From: Acidobacteriota bacterium
Lineage (GTDB): Bacteria; Acidobacteriota; Terriglobia; Terriglobales; Acidobacteriaceae
Length of the DNA stretch: 64,000 nucleotides
Reading direction: 5' to 3'
Assembly (NCBI GenBank): GCA_021780075.1
Contig: JAJXZL010000005.1
Location: 62,001-126,000, forward strand
The notes beneath the pieces are model-generated. The model was given only the letters and a program-made list of their open reading frames with translations, ran no database searches and was not told the origin of the DNA. Each line of letters starts with the position of its first letter. Positions within the stretch are counted from its first letter, which is position 1. Of the stretch, positions 26,650-35,255 are shown in pieces. The position numbers and the translations under genes are program-made.

Positions 26650-27192
26650 CTAGCTTTCAGTCTGGACGGGCTTCCTTCTGCGGTTCGTGAGCAGCCTGAG
26701 CAGGTAGAGGAAGACGAGTACGTTGACCGTGAGCAGGCCAACGCGAATCCATGTGAGGCGACGGAAGATCTCGATCACTTCCCAAGGCAGGAAGGAAGCC
26801 GTAATCACCAGGGTGAGATATTCAGCCCAGGCCTTTTCCAAGTAGAGTCCGATGCTCTCAGCCAAGCTGACTCCGGCATAGCTGAAGGCAACCAACCCAA
26901 TCCTGCGCAGCAGCGGATCATTGAGCAGCGAAGCCTCATCGAGCACCAGATTGACGAAGCGTGACTCCGGGTTAAAGCGCAGTGCAGTTGCAAACTGCGA
27001 TAGCACATCCCCTACATCCTTATGGAGAAGATGCAATGCGCCGACGCCAACCGCGACGAACAAGAGCGCCTGCAGCAGCTTGTAGATCGCAATCAGGACG
27101 AGCAGGCGGTTGTGGCGTGCGTGCTTAACACTGGGTTTTACTTGAACGTCGATGGTATCCCCTGCCAGCCGTTCCTCGGAAAAGGCGACCAT
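26650..27192 (-). CDS. DUF2127 family membrane protein
   Basis: A 180-aa protein with four predicted membrane helices, for example NRLLVLIAIYKLLQALLFVA near 29-48, GLVAFSYAGVSLAESIGLYL near 100-118, YLTLVITASFLPWEVIEIF and VGLLTVNVLVFLYLL. The order of helices and the ESIGLYLEKAWAEYLTL segment match DUF2127, a family of uncharacterised inner-membrane proteins. The C-terminus is basic (LLTNRRRKPVQ). It is upstream of mraZ on the same strand but separated by 423 bp, and divergent from the SRPBCC gene. A 22-bp palindrome lies in the shared upstream gap. Confidence 0.8.
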   Translation of the reverse strand: MVAFSEERLAGDTIDVQVKPSVKHARHNRLLVLIAIYKLLQALLFVAVGVGALHLLHKDVGDVLSQFATALRFNPESRFVNLVLDEASLLNDPLLRRIGLVAFSYAGVSLAESIGLYLEKAWAEYLTLVITASFLPWEVIEIFRRLTWIRVGLLTVNVLVFLYLLRLLTNRRRKPVQTES

Positions 27193-27309
27193 CTCTAGGT
27201 TACCTGATTGCGGCTGATTCTCCCAGTATCGACGAGTTCCAGCCCGGCGAGACCCGGAGTGCGCTTTTTGCCTGCATCGAGAAAACCAGGGCTATTTGTC
27301 CGTGTGCTG

Positions 27310-27331
27310 GCGGAACTTTTAAAAGTTCCGC
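27310..27331. promoter_or_regulatory. Perfect 22-bp palindrome, operator candidate
   Basis: The half-site GCGGAACTTTT meets its exact reverse complement with no spacer, giving a perfect 22-bp palindrome. It lies in the 232-bp gap between the divergent DUF2127 and SRPBCC genes, 94 bp before the SRPBCC start. A dimeric repressor site is the simplest reading; a very short terminator stem is less likely, as no T-run follows. Confidence 0.5.
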
Positions 27332-27424
27332 AGCCATCTGGGGGTGCGGCGCGTTATACCGGTAGCAGCTATTTCACAGCCAGAAGCAGGCGGTGCAACC
27401 ATAAATTCCGGCAGGCGTTGCCTC

Positions 27425-27997
27425 ATGCGCTTTGAAACTCACCAGTGGGTGCCATTTCCGGTTGAGTCGGTTTTCGCGTTCTTCGCCGATCCGAACAACT
27501 TGCCCCGGCTGATGCCGGCGGAGTTGAAGACGCGCATTGAAGATGTACGGCTGCACCCAGCGCCCGCGAAGCCCGAAGGCATAAGTCGAGTTGATTTTCC
27601 CAAGGGCGAGGCTGCCGGCGAAGGGTCGGAGTTGCTGATCAGCTTCTGCCCTTTGCGTCTCCTGCCGCTTCGCCTACACTGGCAAGCGCGCATTACGGAA
27701 TTTGAGTGGAACTGCCATTTCCTGGACGAGCAGATTCACGGCCCGTTCGCCTTATTTCGCCATCGTCACAGCACGCTTGCCGAAACGAGAAACGGCAAGG
27801 CGGGAACGTTGGTGACCGACGAGATCGAATATGCCCTGCCGTTTGGCCCGCTGGGCCGCCTGGTGAGCCCGCTTGTACGGCGCCAGTTGCTGCACTCGTT
27901 TGCGCAACGGCAGAAACGGCTGCCGCAGATACTGGCTGCGGCTTTGGACAAGACCTCGCGCGCCACTTCAACGGGTGGAGCTTCAATCACTGACTGA
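27425..27997 (+). CDS. SRPBCC-fold protein (START/polyketide cyclase-like)
   Basis: A 190-aa protein from ATG 27425; this start places HQWVPFPVESVFAFFADPNNL at the N-terminus, the usual beginning of SRPBCC ligand-binding domains. The rest follows the family layout: a hydrophobic LLPLRLHWQARITEF strand, the FLDEQIHGPFALFRHRHS hairpin, and a long C-terminal helix with RLVSPLVRRQLLHSFAQRQ. No signal peptide or membrane segment is seen. Members of this subgroup (CoxG- or ligand-binding type) have no common activity, so only the fold is assigned. It is divergent from the DUF2127 gene and 11 bp from the convergent GT87 gene. Confidence 0.8.
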   Translation: MRFETHQWVPFPVESVFAFFADPNNLPRLMPAELKTRIEDVRLHPAPAKPEGISRVDFPKGEAAGEGSELLISFCPLRLLPLRLHWQARITEFEWNCHFLDEQIHGPFALFRHRHSTLAETRNGKAGTLVTDEIEYALPFGPLGRLVSPLVRRQLLHSFAQRQKRLPQILAAALDKTSRATSTGGASITD

Positions 27998-28008
27998 CGG
28001 CTGAAGAA

Positions 28009-29358
28009 CTAAGACGGCGCCATTATGCCTTCCGCCTGTCCTTCGCCGTGGGGCCCCATCGTCGCAGGCGAGTCAGGGGCGTGGCGCAGGTATACCGCCA
28101 AATAAAAAGATGCCATTGCCAACAGGGCCAGCGGTACAGGACGAGCCAGAAAGATAGTCAGCGCCTTGCCAGCGAACCCTACCGGACTCAGGTGGAGATT
28201 CCCGGAAAGAACAACAATGATTCCCAGTGGAAAATCCGCCGTAGAGATGACACCGGCGGTTGTAAAAGCGAACGCCCACTGTGCAATCTGGCCGCCTTTC
28301 GCCCAGAGCATGGCACACGCCGGAATTGCAAGCAGAATCAGTTTGGCGTCGTATGGACGATGGTAAGTCACCAGCATGGTAAGAGGGACTACGGCGGCAA
28401 TCGCCAGCCAGGCCTGCTCCGGCGAAGGACGAGTTCTGAAAACCTTAAGCGCCCACGGAACAAGCAGCGCAGCACATACAAGGTAAGTCGCGGGGTTGTA
28501 GAAGCTCGGCTCGTCCCGGATAACGCTGAATATTGTCTGCAAGCTAATCATCATATTGGGCGTGCGCGCAGTAAGCGATGCGGGCCCTGGATCATTCAGA
28601 TTCCCGCGCGCCGACAACGTGACGAGATTGGAATGCAGCTCCTGCAACCAGTGCGGGGAAACGTGAGAGATCCAGATGACGGCGGGCAGGCTCAAGGCCA
28701 CAGCTACAACCAGGGTTTGCAAAGCGCGCCTACGATACAGCCCGCCTGCCAGCAGGAAAAATAGCCAGACCAAACCGGCATCATGAGGCTTGATGACAAG
28801 GCTGATGGCAAGGCACAACACTCCACAGACAGCGAAACGTTCCTGTAAAAGGCACCAAACAGCAATGACGCAAAGATCAACGGCAATGCCTGCGGCATTT
28901 TCGGTCTTGAAGATAATTGGGCAATTGACGATGAGGAAGCACGAAAGGAAAGTAGTAAGTCCGGGAGCATACTCCATTCCAAGAGACCATGTGAGAAAGG
29001 CGGCCAGGAAGAAGCTAACGACGGTGAACACGAGCCAGAGCTGATGGGCCAGAGGCCATGGCAATACAGCGAAAGGAGACGCAATTGAGAATACGGTCGG
29101 TAGATAAATGATCTTCGTTTCAATCCGGGAGACTTCAGGATCCTTGGAATGGTTTTGCTCCCCGGCCAGGTAAATCCGCTCCAAATCGCTTGCTTGATAA
29201 GGGTCGCAGTGCTCAAACATGCACCGCGTCGCCATATAGACAATCTTGAAATCCATATGCGTGCCGCGCGCGTGAGGTTGGAGGAAGATGCCCCAGAAGA
29301 CGGAGATGCTTCCGCAAAGGAGCAACAGGCCAAGACTGCTGAATCGCGCACCGCTCAT
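28009..29358 (-). CDS. GT87 family (DUF2029) membrane glycosyltransferase, copy 1
   Basis: A 449-aa polytopic protein with about ten membrane helices. It shows the GT-C layout of GT87: an Asp in the first extracytoplasmic loop (THMDFKIVYMATRCMF), a conserved DPYQASDLE segment, and KPHDAGLVWLFFLL in a central helix pair. GT87 enzymes are polyprenyl-phosphate-dependent mannosyl- or arabinofuranosyl-type transferases in other bacteria; the sugar here is unknown. CAGGGA precedes the start. The next gene upstream is a paralogue of identical length and similar motifs, so this is one half of a tandem duplication. Confidence 0.8.
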   Translation of the reverse strand: MSGARFSSLGLLLLCGSISVFWGIFLQPHARGTHMDFKIVYMATRCMFEHCDPYQASDLERIYLAGEQNHSKDPEVSRIETKIIYLPTVFSIASPFAVLPWPLAHQLWLVFTVVSFFLAAFLTWSLGMEYAPGLTTFLSCFLIVNCPIIFKTENAAGIAVDLCVIAVWCLLQERFAVCGVLCLAISLVIKPHDAGLVWLFFLLAGGLYRRRALQTLVVAVALSLPAVIWISHVSPHWLQELHSNLVTLSARGNLNDPGPASLTARTPNMMISLQTIFSVIRDEPSFYNPATYLVCAALLVPWALKVFRTRPSPEQAWLAIAAVVPLTMLVTYHRPYDAKLILLAIPACAMLWAKGGQIAQWAFAFTTAGVISTADFPLGIIVVLSGNLHLSPVGFAGKALTIFLARPVPLALLAMASFYLAVYLRHAPDSPATMGPHGEGQAEGIMAPS

Positions 29359-29449
29359 GTTGTTCCCTGCCCTCCGCCAATGCCTCGTGTTTCCGTCCTT
29401 GCACCATGCGCGATGATCCTCTGTTGGATTCGCGACGAACAGTGAGGGC

Positions 29450-30799
29450 TCAGGCCCTCGTGGTCAAGTTCGGCGCAGCCGCTCTCAAAGAAGAATCCGT
29501 TGATCCAGCTTCTTCAGAAAATCGCCTGAGATAAAACCATGTATAGAACACCGCCATCGCAGAAAGGATGATGGGTTCAGGCCTATCCAAAAGAAGCAGC
29601 AGCACCTTTCCGGCAAGCCCTGCGTCGTTCAAATGGAGTCTTCCGGCCATTGCCGAGACAATGCCCATCGCGATGTCGCCTGTGAAGACAACTCCAATGG
29701 TCGTGAGCGCGAATGCCCATTGCGCGATCTTATCCATTCTCGCCCACAACATCGCGCATGCCGGAATCGTGAGAAGAATCAGCTTGGCGTCATAAGTTCT
29801 GTGGTAAGTCACCAGCATGGTAAGCGAAATAACCGAAGCAAGTGCAACCAATGAGCCTTCGAATGAGTACTTACTTCGCCAGACTTTGATTGCCCAGAGC
29901 ACAAGAAAAGGCACACAGATAACGAGAGTGGCAGAATTGTAGAAAACTGGATCATCCCACAGCACACTCAGCACTGTTTGCAAGCTGATAATTGAATTCG
30001 GGGTAAATCCAGTCACCGACTCCGGCCCCGGATCATTCATATCGCCGCGGGATGCCGTCGTTACCAAATTCCTATGAAGTTCATGAACCCAATGTGGTGA
30101 AGTGTTGGTTATCCAGAGCATTGCCGGCAAACTCAGCAGTGCTGCAACAACCAGAGCCGCCAAGGCCCGCTTTCGGTGAGCTGCTCCCGCGAGCAGGAAG
30201 AACAGCCAGACAAACCCCGTATCATGAGGTTTAATCACAAGGCTGAGCGCAAGACATACCACTCCAACGGCGATAAGCCGTTCGCGAAGCAAGCACCACA
30301 CTGCGATTATGCAAAGGCTGACTGCCAATCCCGCTGCATTCTCCGTCAAAAACAGAATCTGGCAGCCGGCCATCACCAGACAACACAGCGCGAGTGCAAG
30401 TTGTGGCGCATAGTGTGCGCCAAGGTTCCATGCCAGACAACCAGCAATCAGGAAGGTGCCTGCCGTAAGAAGCATCCAGAGGCCGTTTGCAAGGGACCAC
30501 GGCAGCAAAGCAAACGGAGCAACAACCGCAAAGATTGTCGGAAGGTAGATGATGTTCGTCTCAACACGGCGGATCGTCGGATCGTTCGGGCGTCTGTCCT
30601 CATCTGCTTGGTACATTCGTTCAAGATCGTTTGCACTATACGGATCACAGCCGGAAAGCAAGCACCGCGCACCAAAGTACACCAATTTAAAGTCTAGGCT
30701 TTTGGCAGGTGCGGTTCGCTGCAAGGACACTCCCCAAAACACCGAAAAGACGCCACATAGCAACAACAACAAGTAGCTCATCCATGGCGCCCTTATCAT
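29450..30799 (-). CDS. GT87 family (DUF2029) membrane glycosyltransferase, copy 2
   Basis: A 449-aa paralogue of the preceding gene. Shared blocks include FSVFWGVSLQ, LDFKLVYFGARC, CDPYSANDLERMYQA, a YLPT..PFALLPW stretch, LVIKPHDTGFVWLFFLLAG and MLVTYHRTYDAKLILL, all in the same order and spacing. About ten membrane helices are predicted. AGAGGTAAGG lies just before the ATG at 30799. With copy 1 it forms a two-gene unit 91 bp apart on the same strand, probably acting on related lipid-linked substrates for envelope glycans. No other sugar-transfer gene lies next to the pair. Confidence 0.8.
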   Translation of the reverse strand: MIRAPWMSYLLLLLCGVFSVFWGVSLQRTAPAKSLDFKLVYFGARCLLSGCDPYSANDLERMYQADEDRRPNDPTIRRVETNIIYLPTIFAVVAPFALLPWSLANGLWMLLTAGTFLIAGCLAWNLGAHYAPQLALALCCLVMAGCQILFLTENAAGLAVSLCIIAVWCLLRERLIAVGVVCLALSLVIKPHDTGFVWLFFLLAGAAHRKRALAALVVAALLSLPAMLWITNTSPHWVHELHRNLVTTASRGDMNDPGPESVTGFTPNSIISLQTVLSVLWDDPVFYNSATLVICVPFLVLWAIKVWRSKYSFEGSLVALASVISLTMLVTYHRTYDAKLILLTIPACAMLWARMDKIAQWAFALTTIGVVFTGDIAMGIVSAMAGRLHLNDAGLAGKVLLLLLDRPEPIILSAMAVFYTWFYLRRFSEEAGSTDSSLRAAAPNLTTRA

Positions 30800-30967
30800 G
30801 CCTTACCTCTTCAGTTGAGTCCCTGCATCTCGCTAGTCTAGCAACTCTGTATTGACAATTCAGAATTGATTGCCTTGTGTCAGCGCAGCACAAAGCGTAC
30901 TTCGAACCCGATAAAGCTGACACAGACAATCGCCACTGAAACAAGAACCCGATCTACCTTCGTCAAC

Positions 30968-32428
30968 CTACTTCTTCAAAGCCAGCAGTGCTTCGCGGTC
31001 CACAACGTTACCACCCACGATGAGCGTGGAAATGCGGCGCACATTCCAGATGTTTTGGGTGGGGTCAGAGTCGAGCACAAGTATGTCGGCGCGGCGGCCG
31101 GGAGCAATCTGGCCCAGCTCTGTCCAGCCGAACTGCAGTGCATAGTTGCTGGTGGCCGCGGCCAGAGCCTCGCGTGAAGAAAGCCCCAGCCTGACTAGCA
31201 TCTCAAGCTCCGTGTGCAATGAGATGCCAGGCATGGTTCCCATGGCTGGCGCGCCCGAGGCGGCGAGATAGTGCGGATAGGCCGCATAGATTGTCTGGTT
31301 GATCTGCCAGAGGCGCATGGCGGCCTGATCGGCTTTTTTGCGCTGATTTTCCTGCATCCATCGCTGCGCAACTCCCGGCAGGCGGCGCGTCCAGGGTGAA
31401 AGCGGAAAACTCGCCTCGCCTGTTGCGCGGTCGGGCGGCTGCGACAGATTGGCAGGGTTGAGCAGCGCGGCAGCCGGCTCAAGCCAGAGATTGCGATGCC
31501 CTGGCAGGTGCAGGAAGTAGAGGCTGAACGTGGGCATCAGAGCAGCATGGTGCGTGGCCACAAAGCGGGCGTACGCGCGCAGGTGCAAATCCGTAGAGGG
31601 CAAGTGCTGTGCGTAATCGTAGGCTGTGTTGGCCGCCGATCCGTAGGGGTCGTCCACCAGCGGCGCCTGCAGTTCATTGGGAATCACTCCCAGTTCATAG
31701 TGGCCCATGTGCAGCAGCACATCCACGCCTGCCTGAATGCCCACGTCGTAGGGCGTGGAAACAAATTCGCCGTATGTAACCAGCCCCATCTGATGCGCTC
31801 GCGCAATAATCAACTGCGAGTTGGCGGCGGTCAGATCCCATCCCAACCACAGCGCGCGCGTGCCCAGCCGTGCGGTGTCGCTCAACTGGCGCGCCGTGTC
31901 CTGCGGGCTCAACTCCACCGGGTGCGCGCCTTCCTTTAGTTTGGCAGACCACTCCTTGCGGCTGATCAGCAGACTCCAGTCATCGGTGGAGCCGATGGAG
32001 TCAATCAGGTAAAGGTGCGGACTGGGATTCGCAGCGAAATCGATGTGGCCGCGCTCGCTGTCGGCGCGGGCCACCACGGTGGTCACGCCCATGTAGAGAT
32101 TTGCGTTGGCCTGACCCTGGCTGTTCATGCCCGCAAATCCGTCGACCAATCCGGGGGTGAGGTACTTGCCCGAGCAATCGATGACCCGTGCGTTCTTGGG
32201 AATAGCCACATCCGCACGTGAGCCGACTTCAGTAATCCGCCCTTCATTCACAATGACAATTGCGTCCGGGAGGTCCTTAGCCGAGTGGCCCCAATTGGTC
32301 ACATCCACAACGGTGCCGCCGGCAAGCACAAGCGGAGCGGGAGAAGGCGGCGGCTCCTGAGGCCAGCAAAGGCAGCCAGCAAGAGCTAATCCACCGATCC
32401 ATACCGGAAGGATGCTACGAGGTCGCAT
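30968..32428 (-). CDS. Amidohydrolase-family lipoprotein with degenerate metal site
   Basis: A 486-aa protein with a lipobox (LALAGC, Cys19), so it is probably a lipoprotein. The urease-like beta-sandwich and barrel layout is clear: VLAGGTVVDVTN at the start, KYLTPGLVDGF, LHMGHYELG mid-protein, SLHTELEMLVRLGLSSREAL and the closing IAPGRRADILVLDSDP. However, the HxH that follows GLVD in active members is replaced by FAGMN, and the late Asp metal ligand before the SLHTELE helix is missing. The fold is intact but the usual binuclear metal site is not, so hydrolase activity is doubtful. It stands alone, 167 bp from the GT87 pair. Confidence 0.8.
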   Translation of the reverse strand: MRPRSILPVWIGGLALAGCLCWPQEPPPSPAPLVLAGGTVVDVTNWGHSAKDLPDAIVIVNEGRITEVGSRADVAIPKNARVIDCSGKYLTPGLVDGFAGMNSQGQANANLYMGVTTVVARADSERGHIDFAANPSPHLYLIDSIGSTDDWSLLISRKEWSAKLKEGAHPVELSPQDTARQLSDTARLGTRALWLGWDLTAANSQLIIARAHQMGLVTYGEFVSTPYDVGIQAGVDVLLHMGHYELGVIPNELQAPLVDDPYGSAANTAYDYAQHLPSTDLHLRAYARFVATHHAALMPTFSLYFLHLPGHRNLWLEPAAALLNPANLSQPPDRATGEASFPLSPWTRRLPGVAQRWMQENQRKKADQAAMRLWQINQTIYAAYPHYLAASGAPAMGTMPGISLHTELEMLVRLGLSSREALAAATSNYALQFGWTELGQIAPGRRADILVLDSDPTQNIWNVRRISTLIVGGNVVDREALLALKK

Positions 32429-32605
32429 AAGAAATCAGTCTTTGTGGATTGTCGCATACGCATCCCGCCGCGACTCCCAGTTGCAAGACAGCGGCAAGAA
32501 GTACGCAATGAACTTTGCATCGTCAAGTTGATCTTCGCTAAAGGATGACCGTTCCATTAGAATTCCGTCTTTGTTGCATACACACCATTTGACAGGCAGG
32601 CAAAG

Positions 32606-33031
32606 ATGGAACAACGGGTAAGCCTTGTGACGCTGGGTGTCGCGGACCTGGAGAGCAGCAGCAGGTTTTACGAGCGACTCGGATGGCGGCGGTCCGTTGC
32701 AAAAGCCGAGGGCGTTGTTTTCTTCCAGGCGGGCGGCATGGCTCTGGCGCTTTATCCGCGACTGGAGCTTGCGAAGGATGCCAATGTCGCGGCGGATGGA
32801 CAAGGATTTGCCGGCATTGCGCTCGCATACAACGCACGAAGCCGTGACGAAGTTGACGCAGTACTGCGCGAGGCAGAAGCGGCAGGGGCAACGATTCTGA
32901 AGCCCGCCCAGGAAGCTTTTTGGGGCGGCTATTCAGGGTACTTCAGCGATCCCGACGGCTTTCCATGGGAGGTCGCATGGAATCCATCGTTCCTCATCAC
33001 CGATGACGGAAGCATCCGTTTGCCCGATTGA
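32606..33031 (+). CDS. VOC superfamily (glyoxalase/dioxygenase-like) protein
   Basis: A 141-aa protein with two beta-alpha-beta-beta-beta modules. The N-terminus VSLVTLGVADLESSSRFYERLGWR and C-terminal GGYSGYFSDPDGFPWEVAWNP are typical of the glyoxalase/bleomycin-resistance fold. The family includes metal-dependent isomerases, dioxygenases and antibiotic-binding proteins; the substrate cannot be inferred. No signal peptide. It is flanked by the amidohydrolase (divergent, 177 bp) and dxs (convergent, 38 bp). The ribosome binding site is weak (GGCAAAG). Confidence 0.87.
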   Translation: MEQRVSLVTLGVADLESSSRFYERLGWRRSVAKAEGVVFFQAGGMALALYPRLELAKDANVAADGQGFAGIALAYNARSRDEVDAVLREAEAAGATILKPAQEAFWGGYSGYFSDPDGFPWEVAWNPSFLITDDGSIRLPD

Positions 33032-33069
33032 TCTGCGGTATCAATGCGCCGGGACACCGCGCTCCAGGG

Positions 33070-34956
33070 CTAGCTGGCCACGAGCGTACGGCGCTGGCGA
33101 TGCGCCAGCATGGGCAGCACCTGCGCATATGCGTCGTCAACCGTCAGGCCGTATTGCGCGCGGAGCGCGTCCACCTTGCCGTGCTCGATGAAGTGATCGG
33201 GCCAGCCGATGCGCGCCACGGGAACGGCGACACCCAGTTCGTCGAGCGCTTCAATCACCGCGGAACCAAAACCGCCCATCTTCACATGATCCTCAAACGT
33301 GACAAAGGCGGCCACGCGGCGCGCGTACTGCTCGAGCATCTCGCGGTCCAGCGGCTTGATGAAACGAGGATTGATGACAGCGGCAGAGAAGCCGTCGCGC
33401 TCCAGGCGCGCGGCCAGTTCCCGAGCCATGGTCACCATGGGGCCCAGGCCCAGAATTGCCACATCGGAGCCATCGGCCAGCACTTCAGCCTTGCCCACGG
33501 GCAGCACCTGCGGCTCGGCCTTGCGCGCCACGCCGGCCACCGCGCCGCGCGGATAGCGTATGGCGCTCGGTCCCGGCAGCTCAAGGGCCGTCTTCATCAT
33601 GTCGGCCAATTCGTCTTCGTCCTTGGGCGCCATGAGCACGATTTCAGGAACGCCGCGCAAATAACTGATGTCGAAAAGCCCGTGATGGGTGGGTCCGTCA
33701 TCACCGGAGAGACCAGCGCGGTCCATGCAGAAAACCACCGGCAGCTTTTGCAGGCAGACGTCATGCACGATGGGATCGAATGCGCGCTGCAGAAACGTGG
33801 AATAGATGGCGCAGACGGGACGGAAACCGCGCGTGGCCATGCCGGCGGCAAAGATGACAGCATGCTCCTCTGCGATGCCCACGTCAAAGTAACGCTTGGG
33901 GTGATGCGGCCGGAAGAGATCGAGGCCTGTGCCGTTGGGCATGGCCGCGGTGACGGCGACTACGCGCTCGTCCTTGCTGGCCAGATCGACGAGCGTGTTG
34001 GCAAAAACCTCAGAGTAAGTGAGCTGGCCGGCCGTGGTCTTGCCGGTCTCCGGATCGTACGGCCCCAGGCCATGAAACTTCTTTTGCCCGTTGAGCGCGG
34101 GCTGATAGCCGCGTCCCTTTTCCGTGAGCACATGCAGGAGCACGGGGCGATTTTCAGCCTTGAGGAAGTTAAAGGTCTCGACCAGCAACGGCAGGTTGTG
34201 GCCGTCGATGGGGCCAAAGTACTGCAGGCCGAACTCCTCAAACAGGATGGAGGGCCACAGCATGCTCTTGGCCGCTTCTTCAGCGCGGCGCACCACGGTC
34301 ACCGCCGTTTTACCGCCGAAGCGCTCCACCAGCTTCGCAGCCGACTCGTGGAAATTCCGGTAGTGCTCGTTGGTGACGATGCGGTGGAAGTAGCGGGCGA
34401 TGGCGCCGACGTTGCGGTCAATGGACCACTCATTGTCATTGAGCACGACGATCAGCCGCTTGGTCTGTTCGGCGATATTGTTCAGCGCTTCAAAGGAGAT
34501 GCCATTGGTGAAGGCCGCGTCGCCGGCAACGGCTACCACGTGCTCGTTGCCGCCGGCCAGGTCGCGGGCTACCGCCATGCCCAGAGCCGCGGAAAGCGCC
34601 GTTCCGGCATGTCCAGCACCGTAACAGTCGTGTTCGCTCTCAGTGCGGAGCATGAAGCCGTTGAGTCCGCCCGGCTGGCGAATCGTCTCAAAACGCTCCC
34701 TCCGCCCGGTCAGTATCTTGTGGATGTAAGCCTGGTGGCTCACGTCGAACAGCAGCTTATCCTGCGGTGTGTCGAAGACTGCGTGCAGGGCCAGCGTGAG
34801 CTCCACGACCCCCAGGTTCGGGCCGAGATGACCGCCGGTTTTCGACAGCGTCTGAATAAGGAATGCTCGGATCTCCCCGGCCAGCGCATCCATCTGCGAA
34901 AAGTTCAACCGTTTGAGGTCAGCGGGTGATTGAATGGATTCCAGCAGTGTTCCCAT
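33070..34956 (-). CDS. dxs: 1-deoxy-D-xylulose-5-phosphate synthase Dxs
   Basis: Thiamine diphosphate-dependent enzyme that condenses pyruvate and glyceraldehyde 3-phosphate, the entry step of the MEP isoprenoid pathway. The 628-aa length is standard. Signatures: TGGHLGPNLGVVELTLALH near 40-58, VAVAGDAAFTNGISFEALNN for diphosphate/metal binding, VLNDNEWSIDRNVGA, and in the second half YFDVGIAEEHAVIFAAGMA and DRAGLSGDDGPTHHG. With ispD and ispF elsewhere in the window, this supplies undecaprenyl phosphate for the cell-wall enzymes. A probable extended -10 promoter sits about 155 bp upstream. Confidence 0.97.
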   Translation of the reverse strand: MGTLLESIQSPADLKRLNFSQMDALAGEIRAFLIQTLSKTGGHLGPNLGVVELTLALHAVFDTPQDKLLFDVSHQAYIHKILTGRRERFETIRQPGGLNGFMLRTESEHDCYGAGHAGTALSAALGMAVARDLAGGNEHVVAVAGDAAFTNGISFEALNNIAEQTKRLIVVLNDNEWSIDRNVGAIARYFHRIVTNEHYRNFHESAAKLVERFGGKTAVTVVRRAEEAAKSMLWPSILFEEFGLQYFGPIDGHNLPLLVETFNFLKAENRPVLLHVLTEKGRGYQPALNGQKKFHGLGPYDPETGKTTAGQLTYSEVFANTLVDLASKDERVVAVTAAMPNGTGLDLFRPHHPKRYFDVGIAEEHAVIFAAGMATRGFRPVCAIYSTFLQRAFDPIVHDVCLQKLPVVFCMDRAGLSGDDGPTHHGLFDISYLRGVPEIVLMAPKDEDELADMMKTALELPGPSAIRYPRGAVAGVARKAEPQVLPVGKAEVLADGSDVAILGLGPMVTMARELAARLERDGFSAAVINPRFIKPLDREMLEQYARRVAAFVTFEDHVKMGGFGSAVIEALDELGVAVPVARIGWPDHFIEHGKVDALRAQYGLTVDDAYAQVLPMLAHRQRRTLVAS

Positions 34957-35107
34957 GCGTGTCCTTCCCCCGGGAAAAGCCGGGCATCCAGGAAAAGCTC
35001 CTTGCCGCGGCTGGCCTCAGCAAGCCGTGCGTCCCGGCACGTGCAACTGACCGTTTCAGCGCGAGAAAATGCAGCGCTGGCCACGGACCGCGCAATTGTG
35101 ACATTTA

Positions 35108-35132
35108 AGTATAACAATCCGCAAGTTTGCGG
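35108..35132 (-). promoter_or_regulatory. Possible dxs promoter (extended -10) with an overlapping palindrome
   Basis: On the minus strand TGTTATACT (35116-35108) is an extended -10 element, with no good -35. Just upstream lies the perfect palindrome CCGCAAGTTTGCGG (35119-35132), in the region an RNA polymerase would cover. Together they suggest a regulated promoter about 155 bp upstream of dxs; this is inference. Confidence 0.35.
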
Positions 35133-35255
35133 CCTCTTGAATCTTTGGACGCAAAACTACTGGCAGAGTTGCTTTCCCATCCCCTCAGTCCAAGGCACTT
35201 CCGGCGGGCATCCGGCGTTGTACGATTGCCGTGAGGGTTCGCAGGAGGGGTAGAA

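Noticed and set aside
33028..34929. Plus-strand open frame of 633 codons opposite dxs
   Set aside because: The minus strand encodes a full Dxs with all motifs; the plus frame is a high-GC shadow without recognisable domains.
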